Source: an uncultured Bermanella sp.
GTDB taxonomy: Bacteria > Pseudomonadota > Gammaproteobacteria > Pseudomonadales > Oceanobacteraceae
Direction of reading: 5' to 3'
Length of the DNA stretch: 5,742 nucleotides
Assembly (NCBI GenBank): GCA_913054445.1
Contig: CAJXIK010000132.1
Span: 1 to 5,742 of the forward strand
Position numbers and translations under genes: made by a program
The notes under the pieces: generated by a model
What the model was told of the DNA's origin: nothing
The model's input: only the letters and a program-made list of their open reading frames with translations
The model's database searches: none
Shown here: one piece after another, positions 1 through 4,873 of the stretch
Layout of the letters: the number at the start of each line of letters is the position of its first letter
Numbering within the stretch: position 1 is the first letter of the stretch

Positions 1-25
1 CAAAAGATTCGGGCAGGGGCTGCCC
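1..25 (-). terminator. Possible rho-independent terminator of uvrD
   Basis: Read on the minus strand, a GC-rich hairpin with a 6-bp stem and 3-nt loop (25 down to 11) is followed by GAATCTTTTG. The T-run is only four bases and starts five bases after the stem, unless the outer AAGATT/AATCTT stem also forms and brings it adjacent. It lies about 70 bases past the uvrD stop. It is plausible as a terminator but weak, and it overlaps the palindromic element, which may be there for other reasons. Confidence 0.35.
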
Positions 26-76
26 TCGTACGAGGCCACCCCGTGGCCGAAATCTTGACCACCCCGCAGCCGAATC
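6..76. repeat. Palindrome-rich intergenic element with short terminal inverted repeats
   Basis: The sequence is bounded by a perfect 7-bp inverted repeat, GATTCGG (6-12) and CCGAATC (70-76). Inside are three consecutive palindromes: GGGCAG/CTGCCC (11-16/20-25, loop GGG), CTCGTACGAG (25-34), and GGCCAC/GTGGCC (34-39/43-48, loop CCC). A bulged outer stem, 4-11 with 48-56, encloses all three, giving a cloverleaf-like fold on either strand. The stretch 34-54 is repeated directly at 57-76 (17 of 20 aligned bases plus one gap, 23-bp period). It lies entirely between the uvrD stop and the window edge and shows no coding potential. It looks like a dispersed REP- or MITE-type element, but a single locus cannot prove that. 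It may continue left of the window. Confidence 0.5.
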
Positions 77-93
77 CCTCTGGTCGCAGCCCA

Positions 94-2298
94 TTATTCC
101 ATGGCGGTTAGCTTGGCATAGGCGGCCACCAACCATTTCGTGCCGTCGAAATCAAAAGACACCTGCAAGCGCGATTGTGCGCCCTGCCCTTCCATATCTA
201 AGATGACGCCTTCACCAAATTTGGCATGCCACACCCGCTGGCCGATGTTCATGCCGGTGGCTTCTTTGGCGGCACTGGTGCCAAAGAAGTTAGACACGGG
301 TTTCTTGATGGTGGCCTTCAAGCGCACCTCTTGCATGTATTCGGCGGGAATTTCACCGATAAAACGCGAGGGGGAATTAACATTTTCTTGGCCGTGTAGG
401 CGGCGACTCTCGGCATAGCTGATGACTAAGCGTTCCATGGCGCGGGTGATGCCCACGTAACACAGGCGACGCTCTTCCTCTAGGCGTTCGGGGTCGTTGG
501 CCGACATTTTATGGGGGAATAAACCCTCCTCGACACCAGCCAAGAAGACCAGAGGAAACTCTAAACCCTTGGCGCTGTGTAGGGTCATCATCTGCACGCT
601 ATCGGCAAATTCATCGGCCTGGGTATCGCCCGAGTCTAATGCCGATTGATCGAGGAAGGCCGCCAGTGGGCTTTGTATAAGAGCATCATCTGGCACATCG
701 TTTTGTAACTGTTTTTCTATGGCTTCATCCATATTAAAACTGCGGGCGGCGGTCACTAGCTCGTCTAGGTTTTCGAGGCGGGTCTGGGCTTTTTCGCCTT
801 TTTCTTTGAGGTGGTGCTCAATCAAGCCACTGCTTTTGATCACGTGATCCACTTGTTCGTGTAACGCTATGCCGCTGCAAGTGGTTTCCATTTGTGCGAT
901 TAAATTGGCAAAGCCGCTTAACGAGGTGAGGGCTCTGGGCGTTAATAACTTGTGTTCTATGCCCTGCATGAGCGCTTGCCATAACGAGCTGCCTTCATCG
1001 CGGGCGAGGTCACGCAACAGCTGCACGGTTTTTTCACCTATGGCACGGGCCGGTACGTTGATGACTCGTTCGAGGGCGGCATCGTCATGGCGGTTCTGCA
1101 TTAAGCGTAAATACGCCATGGCATTTTTAATTTCGAGGCGATCGAAGAAGCGCTGCCCACCATAGATGCGATACGGCAAGGCGGCGCGGATGAAGGCTTC
1201 TTCGAGCACCCGTGATTGGGCGTTGGAGCGATAGAGGATGGCAATGTTTTCATAACGCTTAGTAGAGTTATTGATTTTCCATTGCTCGACCTGCTCACAA
1301 ATAAAGCGCGCCTCGTCTTGTTCGTTAAAGGCCTGGTAGAGGTGAATGGGCTCACCCGCTTCGCCGTCGGTCCACAACTTTTTACCCAAACGGCTGGGGT
1401 TGTTGTCGATCACCGCGTTGGCGGCGTTGAGGATATTGCTGGTGGAACGATAATTTTGCTCGAGCTTAACCTCTTGCGCCCCCGCAAAATCTTTACTGAA
1501 CTGCAAAATATTTTCTATCTTTGCCCCCCGCCAACCATAGATAGATTGGTCGTCGTCTCCCACCGCCATCATGGGTATCACTTTACCTGCCAACACTCTG
1601 AGCCAGGCATATTGAATGCTGTTGGTATCTTGAAACTCGTCTACTAAGATGAAACGAAAACGGTTTTGATATTGCGCCAATACCTCGGGCTGATTTAACC
1701 ATAGCTCGTGGGCACGCAGTAACAGCTCGGCGAAATCCACCATGCCGCCGCGCTGACAGGCCTCTTCGTAGGCACCGTAAATGGTCACCATGGTTTGTGC
1801 CCATCTGTCGTTAAACGGTTGGATGTGTTTAGCGCGCAAGCCTTCGTCTTTTTGCGAGTTGATATAGTGCTGCGCCTGCTTGGGCTGGAACTCTTTTTCA
1901 TCGATGTTCATGGCGCGCACGATGCGCTTGATTAAACGCAGCTGGTCGTCGCTGTCGATGATTTGGAAATTTTCTGGCAGGTTAGCCTGTTGCCAGTGAA
2001 TGCGTAATAGGCGGTGAGCGAGGGAGTGAAAGGTGCCAATCCACAGATGCCGAGGGCTGATACCGGTGAGGTCTTCGATACGCTGGCGCATCTCTTTGGC
2101 GGCCTTGTTGGTAAAGGTAACCGCTAAGATAGAGCCCGGACTGAGATGCTCTATTTGCATGAGCCAGGCGATACGGTGCACCAATACCCGAGTCTTGCCG
2201 GAACCTGCTCCGGCCAAGACCAATTGGTGATTTAAGGGCGCGGCAACCGCGTCTCGTTGTGGCGGGTTTAACCCGTCTAAAAGTGCTGTAACATCCAT
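94..2298 (-). CDS. uvrD: DNA helicase II, UvrD (superfamily 1A, 3'-5')
   Basis: ATP-driven 3'-5' helicase that removes the UvrC-incised oligonucleotide in nucleotide excision repair, unwinds nicked strands in mismatch repair and clears RecA filaments. It acts in the cytoplasm on DNA. All SF1A motifs are visible in the 734 residues: Q motif (LNPPQR, 10-15), Walker A GAGSGKT (30-36, K35), Ia (61-67), Walker B LVDEFQDT (218-225), III GDDDQSIYGWRGA (247-259), IV LEQNYRST (279-286), V TLHSAKGLEFP (572-582) and VI YVGITRAMERL (614-624). The C-terminal Tudor-like domain found in UvrD and PcrD/PcrA relatives is at about 685-730. The start MDVTALLDGL matches E. coli MDVSYLLDSL, so the ATG is secure. 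It is 14 residues longer than the 720-residue E. coli protein, mostly through a longer acidic linker near 524-545. No clear Shine-Dalgarno precedes the ATG. It stands alone on its strand, divergent from the RpiR-type gene, with an SOS box upstream. Rep is less likely because the start and C-terminal domain follow UvrD. Confidence 0.98.
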   Translation of the reverse strand: MDVTALLDGLNPPQRDAVAAPLNHQLVLAGAGSGKTRVLVHRIAWLMQIEHLSPGSILAVTFTNKAAKEMRQRIEDLTGISPRHLWIGTFHSLAHRLLRIHWQQANLPENFQIIDSDDQLRLIKRIVRAMNIDEKEFQPKQAQHYINSQKDEGLRAKHIQPFNDRWAQTMVTIYGAYEEACQRGGMVDFAELLLRAHELWLNQPEVLAQYQNRFRFILVDEFQDTNSIQYAWLRVLAGKVIPMMAVGDDDQSIYGWRGAKIENILQFSKDFAGAQEVKLEQNYRSTSNILNAANAVIDNNPSRLGKKLWTDGEAGEPIHLYQAFNEQDEARFICEQVEQWKINNSTKRYENIAILYRSNAQSRVLEEAFIRAALPYRIYGGQRFFDRLEIKNAMAYLRLMQNRHDDAALERVINVPARAIGEKTVQLLRDLARDEGSSLWQALMQGIEHKLLTPRALTSLSGFANLIAQMETTCSGIALHEQVDHVIKSSGLIEHHLKEKGEKAQTRLENLDELVTAARSFNMDEAIEKQLQNDVPDDALIQSPLAAFLDQSALDSGDTQADEFADSVQMMTLHSAKGLEFPLVFLAGVEEGLFPHKMSANDPERLEEERRLCYVGITRAMERLVISYAESRRLHGQENVNSPSRFIGEIPAEYMQEVRLKATIKKPVSNFFGTSAAKEATGMNIGQRVWHAKFGEGVILDMEGQGAQSRLQVSFDFDGTKWLVAAYAKLTAME

Positions 2299-2327
2299 GG
2301 CGGGCAGTTTAGCAAAGCTGGCTTAGG

Positions 2328-2343
2328 CTGTATGCATCTACAG
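2328..2343. promoter_or_regulatory. LexA-binding SOS box of uvrD
   Basis: CTGTATGCATCTACAG is a perfect CTGT-N8-ACAG. Read towards uvrD it is CTGTAGATGCATACAG, which keeps both CTGTA and TACAG half-sites of the enterobacterial LexA consensus. It ends 29 bp before the uvrD ATG. LexA repression of uvrD is established in E. coli. Here it is inferred from site quality and position. I could not place a convincing -35/-10 pair beside it. Confidence 0.85.
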
Positions 2344-2440
2344 GGATTAAGTTCGGGATTCAGCCTGAACACATCACTAATATTGAAGCCATATCTGTGG
2401 TATCCGCCTGCCCATGGTTAAGATTAATGACAATGAGAGC

Positions 2441-2485
2441 GCCGTGAACTCGTCCGTGAGGGCTTGCTTTGGCATCCCTGCCAAA
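2441..2485 (+). repeat. REP-like repeat, copy 1 (with 7-bp hairpin)
   Basis: The element begins GCCGT, carries the 15-base core ACTCGTCCGTGAGGG (2448-2462) and ends in the perfect hairpin TTTGGCA-TCCC-TGCCAAA (2468-2485). The segment 2441-2482 matches the reverse complement of 3953-3994 at 34 of 42 positions. No U-tract follows the hairpin on either strand, so it is not a standard terminator. Spacing to the start of uvrD is about 140 bp and to the regulator gene about 225 bp. Confidence 0.75.
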
Positions 2486-2673
2486 AACCATCTCACTGCC
2501 ATCAATCCCAACCAAGGGCTAGTTTGTTGAAGCCGCTATCAAATTAAAGCCCTAACAGGTGACGAAGGCTGAGCCTGAAATGGGGGAGGGGGTAAATGGC
2601 GCGATGTTAGTTTTAATACCATGAGCCAGCGCATTAAGTGGTGTTTTGCATGGGTTATTTCCTGACAGCTCTA

Positions 2674-2679
2674 TATACT
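2674..2679 (+). promoter_or_regulatory. Candidate -10 box for the RpiR-type regulator gene
   Basis: TATACT matches five of six bases of the sigma-70 -10 consensus and lies 31 bp before the GTG start. The hexamer 17 bp upstream, TGGGTT, is a poor -35. TTGCAT at 2646-2651 is better but 22 bp away, which is too far. The call rests on the -10 alone. No copy of the published HexR operator forms (TTGT-N7/8-ACAA, or TGTAAT-type dyad) was found here, so autoregulation is not supported. Confidence 0.3.
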
Positions 2680-2710
2680 CAAGTGACGCTTTCAAATTTA
2701 AGATTCCGCT

Positions 2711-3583
2711 GTGTCCAGCTTCAACCCCTTTTTTAAAACCATCCGCCAAACCATGCCCGAGATGCGCAAGTCTGAGATCAAGGTGGCCGTGTATGTGCTG
2801 GATAATGCCGAGTCTGTGGTGCACATGCGCATCGTAGATTTAGCCCAAGAAGCCATGGTGAGCGAGCCGACCATCGTGCGTTTTTGTCGCGCCTTAGGCT
2901 TGAATGGTTTTCAGGAATTCAAGCTGCGGTTGGCACAAAGCAACAGCATGATGCCTGCCCTCGGGCAGTTTGCCATCACCGGCGATGACAGCGGCGCGCA
3001 GATCGTTAAGAAGATATTCGATACCAGCATCAGCCAGATTATAAAGGTCAGTAACTACCTAGACGATTTGCAGTTTAGCGATGCGGTGGATGCACTGGTG
3101 AAGTCCAAGCGCGTGGAGTTTTACGGTTTTGGCGCCTCGGGCGCGGTGGCGCTGGATGCCATGCATAAGTTTTTCCGCCTGCAATTTTCATCGGTGGCCT
3201 ACAGTGACCCGCACATGCAGAGCATGTCGGCGGCGACCCTAGAGAAAGATGATGTGGTGATGGCCATCAGCCAGAGTGGCCGCACCAAAGACTTATTGCA
3301 CTCCATGAAGGTGGCACAAGAGCAGGGTGCTAAGGTTATTAGCCTGTCCCCCCCCCATACCCCAGTGAGCAATCAAGCCGATATTCCTATCTTCGTACAC
3401 ATCAACGAAGACACCGATGTGTTCACCCCCATGACGTCACGCATTGCCCACCTGCTGGTCATCGACTGCCTAGCGGTGGGGGTCGCCCAGAGCAAGGGCC
3501 CCGAATTTCGTGAGCATCTATCCCGCATCACCAACAGCCTCAGCAACTTACGCCTAGGCACTGACGACCCCACAGCCGGTTGA
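2711..3583 (+). CDS. MurR/RpiR-family regulator, HexR/RccR type
   Basis: Predicted cytoplasmic DNA-binding regulator that senses a sugar phosphate. HexR and RccR, its closest known types, respond to 2-keto-3-deoxy-6-phosphogluconate and control Entner-Doudoroff, central carbon or glyoxylate-shunt genes. The 290 residues show an N-terminal RpiR helix-turn-helix domain (about 1-77; LAQEAMVSEPTIVRFCRALG at 44-63) and a C-terminal SIS sugar-isomerase domain (about 120-260; YGFGASGAVALDAMHKFFR at 138-156, ISQSGRT at 186-192). The motif EDTDVFTPMTSRIAHLLVID (233-252) parallels EDTDIYMPMVSRLAQLTVID of E. coli HexR. GTG at 2711 is the only sensible start, since an in-frame stop lies at 2699-2701 and the homology begins here. 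The ribosome site is weak (AAGA at 2700-2703). No Entner-Doudoroff genes are adjacent, unlike typical hexR loci, and proximity to uvrD recalls the Pseudomonas PA5438 (RccR) neighbourhood. Family assignment is firm; the choice between HexR and RccR is open. A nine-C run lies inside it. Confidence 0.93.
   Translation: MSSFNPFFKTIRQTMPEMRKSEIKVAVYVLDNAESVVHMRIVDLAQEAMVSEPTIVRFCRALGLNGFQEFKLRLAQSNSMMPALGQFAITGDDSGAQIVKKIFDTSISQIIKVSNYLDDLQFSDAVDALVKSKRVEFYGFGASGAVALDAMHKFFRLQFSSVAYSDPHMQSMSAATLEKDDVVMAISQSGRTKDLLHSMKVAQEQGAKVISLSPPHTPVSNQADIPIFVHINEDTDVFTPMTSRIAHLLVIDCLAVGVAQSKGPEFREHLSRITNSLSNLRLGTDDPTAG
3348..3356 (+). repeat. Nine-base poly-C tract inside the regulator gene
   Basis: Nine consecutive C residues encode the SPP of SLSPPHTP (residues 211-218) in the SIS domain. 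The frame is intact in this sequence. A slip of one base would shift the frame and remove roughly the last 75 residues. It could be a mutable contingency tract, or simply the result of proline codon use. Confidence 0.7.
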
Positions 3584-3681
3584 TTTTCATACAAAGCCAG
3601 TAATACTCGCTAGATTGCCTTCATGTTGGCGCTATATGCCCATGGAATAGGGCTGCCAGCTAATTGTAGTCTTTCTTTAAA

Positions 3682-3716
3682 ATTGTCATTATGTTGTAAC
3701 AAAAAATAATAACAAT
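3682..3716. promoter_or_regulatory. AT-rich dyad over the small-gene promoter, candidate operator
   Basis: ATTGTCATTAT (3682-3692) and ATAATAACAAT (3706-3716) are inverted repeats matching at 10 of 11 positions. The spacer contains a second palindrome, TTGTAACAA (3694-3702), with nearly the same centre. The dyad covers the predicted -35 to -10 interval, as expected of a repressor site. TTGT and ACAA are also the half-sites described for Pseudomonas HexR, but their spacings here (1, 12, 14 or 25) do not match the published 7-8. AT-rich sequence produces such dyads by chance more often than mixed sequence does. Confidence 0.4.
3683..3710 (+). promoter_or_regulatory. Sigma-70 promoter of the small-protein gene
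   Basis: TTGTCA (3683-3688, five of six) and AATAAT (3705-3710, five of six) are separated by 16 bp. Transcription would start near 3717, leaving a leader of roughly 37 bases before the ATG at 3754. No stronger pair was seen in the 170-base gap after the regulator gene. No good terminator separates the two genes, so read-through from upstream is also possible. Confidence 0.5.
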
Positions 3717-3742
3717 AAGTTCGATTCATCGAGCAATAACAT

Positions 3743-3747
3743 AGGGA
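3743..3747 (+). promoter_or_regulatory. Ribosome binding site of the small-protein gene
   Basis: AGGGA lies six bases before the ATG at 3754. It is the clearest Shine-Dalgarno of the plus-strand genes here and supports translation of this short frame. Confidence 0.65.
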
Positions 3748-3753
3748 TATATT

Positions 3754-3933
3754 ATGGCTAGCGCTGCCGCAAAGAAGATTCAAACTGAATTAGTAAACTT
3801 TGATACCGATGGCAATGTGGTGGTGGATAAGACCAGTAAGGCCTCGGCAAAACTGGTGGCCCGTCGTGCCATCGAAGCCCACCTAGAACGCAAGAGCCTG
3901 CACTTGGATGATGAATGGAATTTAGACGACTAA
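3754..3933 (+). CDS. Small protein, 59 aa, resembling the PA3496 family
   Basis: The ATG is preceded by a well-spaced AGGGA and a promoter, and the frame ends at TAA (3931-3933). The protein begins MASAAAKKIQTEL. It has a basic, probably helical middle containing KLVARRAIEAHLERKSL (33-49) and ends in the acidic tail DDEWNLDD (52-59). There is no signal peptide, membrane segment or cysteine, so it is probably cytoplasmic. The pattern RRxIExxLExKxL followed by an acidic end resembles, from memory, the PA3496 family of gammaproteobacterial small proteins annotated as putative envelope integrity proteins. I could not check this and the biochemical role is unknown. It sits 170 bases after the RpiR-type gene on the same strand and just before a REP-like repeat. 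Coding is likely because of its ribosome site, ordinary codon use and plausible composition. Confidence 0.8.
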   Translation: MASAAAKKIQTELVNFDTDGNVVVDKTSKASAKLVARRAIEAHLERKSLHLDDEWNLDD

Positions 3934-3952
3934 CCAAGTCCTTAATGATAGA

Positions 3953-3994
3953 GGCATGGCTGCCGAGACAAACCCTCACGGACGAGTCTACGGC
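3953..3994 (-). repeat. REP-like repeat, copy 2 (inverted relative to copy 1)
   Basis: On the minus strand it reads GCCGT, two differing bases, the identical 15-base core (3973-3987 on the plus strand), then a diverged arm ending in the hairpin GGCA-GCCA-TGCC (3964-3953). It matches 2441-2482 at 34 of 42 positions. The core and the four-base stem are conserved while the loop and spacer vary, as expected of a folded repeat. It fills much of the 100-base gap between the convergent small gene and aroE. Confidence 0.75.
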
Positions 3995-4033
3995 GGCCTA
4001 AAAAGCACTAAGCCCAACTTTGGTCAGGCTGAC

Positions 4034-4873
4034 TCATAAGTTAAGCTGCTGACGCATCTTCAATAATACCGCTTGGCTGTCGGGCTGCGCATTACGCCAC
4101 AACTCGAAACTCACCGCCGCCTGCCCCACTAACATGCCCAAACCATCAAGCACTTTAGCCGCTCCATTTTTTTGCGACCACTGCAAGAAGGGCGTGAGTT
4201 CTTGGCCATACATCATGTCATAGACCACCGTATGCGCGGCGATCACACTGCTCGGTATGGGTGGTAACTCGCCGCTGAGGCTGGCCGACGTGCCGTTGAT
4301 AATGACATCGAAGGGCGCATTCAATTGCGCAAACTCACAGGCGCTGATGTTGCCGAACTCACTAAAATTATCGGCCAAGGCTTGCGCTTTTTTAAAGGTA
4401 CGATTGACCACGGTGATGGACTCGGGTTGTTCATGCAAGAACGGCTGCAAGATGCCGCGCACCGCACCGCCCGCGCCGATCACTAAGATACGCCGACCTT
4501 GCAGCGGCACCTTATGATTGGCCACCAAATCCCCCACTAGGCCTGCGCCGTCGGTGTTATCCCCCAAGATACTGCCGTCTTCCTGCAATATAAGGGTGTT
4601 CACCGCCTGCGCGGTTTGCGCACGAATGGTAAGGGTATCTGCCACCTCGAAGGCTTGTTCCTTAAAGGGCACAGTGATGTTTAAACCCTTGCCGACCTCA
4701 CTATTAGCGCCGACTTTAAAGAAATCGTGCACCGCATTCTCGAAGCCTGCCAGCGGTACCAGCATGGCGCGGTAGAGCATATCCTGCGAGGTCTGCGCGG
4801 CAAATTGCGTGTGAATTTGCGGGCTCTTGCTGTGCTGGATGGGGTTACCCATCACCGCGTACAGGTCGGTCAT
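4034..4873 (-). CDS. aroE: Shikimate dehydrogenase (NADP+), AroE
   Basis: Reduces 3-dehydroshikimate to shikimate with NADPH, the fourth step of the cytoplasmic shikimate pathway to chorismate and aromatic amino acids. From the ATG at 4873 the protein has 279 residues, near the family's usual 270-280. The substrate site SKSP (15-18), catalytic Lys71 in NITVPFK, Asn92 and Asp108 in NTDG are present. The Rossmann loop GAGGAVR (133-139), the NADP-phosphate motif NRT (157-159), NGTS and DGLGMLVGQAA with a late aromatic FELW follow in order. A TTG nine bases upstream (4882) would add three residues. ATG is preferred because MTDLYAVMGNP aligns with known AroE starts and because AAGGA lies nine bases before it. 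That ATG overlaps the hemF TGA as ATGA, indicating translational coupling. It is AroE rather than the quinate/shikimate enzyme YdiB judging by length, motifs and the hemF partner. Confidence 0.96.
   Translation of the reverse strand: MTDLYAVMGNPIQHSKSPQIHTQFAAQTSQDMLYRAMLVPLAGFENAVHDFFKVGANSEVGKGLNITVPFKEQAFEVADTLTIRAQTAQAVNTLILQEDGSILGDNTDGAGLVGDLVANHKVPLQGRRILVIGAGGAVRGILQPFLHEQPESITVVNRTFKKAQALADNFSEFGNISACEFAQLNAPFDVIINGTSASLSGELPPIPSSVIAAHTVVYDMMYGQELTPFLQWSQKNGAAKVLDGLGMLVGQAAVSFELWRNAQPDSQAVLLKMRQQLNL

Larger units (their letters stand above)
2299..2710. other. Divergent intergenic region, uvrD / RpiR-type regulator
   Basis: These 412 bases separate two divergent genes. I see no supportable gene in them: the frames are broken by frequent stops, and the one longer minus-strand frame (2552-2824) runs antisense into the regulator gene. 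Identified contents are the LexA box (2328-2343), a REP-like repeat (2441-2485) and a candidate -10 near 2674. Small palindromes of unknown meaning are TTCAGCCTGAA (2359-2369) and AGGCTGAGCCT (2566-2576). The length suggests room for more regulation, but nothing else is convincing. Confidence 0.6.

Noticed and set aside
1216..1647. 143-codon plus-strand open frame
   Set aside because: It is antisense to conserved helicase motifs of uvrD, so it is a by-product of uvrD codon use.
2468..2485. Hairpin TTTGGCA/TGCCAAA as a transcription terminator
   Set aside because: No U-tract follows it on either strand and no gene ends nearby; it belongs to the repeat.
2605..2621. TGTTAGTTTTAATACCA as a HexR-type autoregulatory site
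   Set aside because: Its two halves are poorly symmetric and do not match either published HexR motif, and it lies more than 50 bp upstream of the candidate -10.
2552..2824. Minus-strand frame of 90 codons crossing the intergenic region into the regulator gene
   Set aside because: Over 100 of its bases are antisense to the regulator's helix-turn-helix coding region, and no start signals or recognisable product were seen.
3584..3660. Terminator after the regulator gene
   Set aside because: Only a 4-bp GCCC/GGGC pairing (near 3638-3653) was found, with no T-run following; not enough to call.
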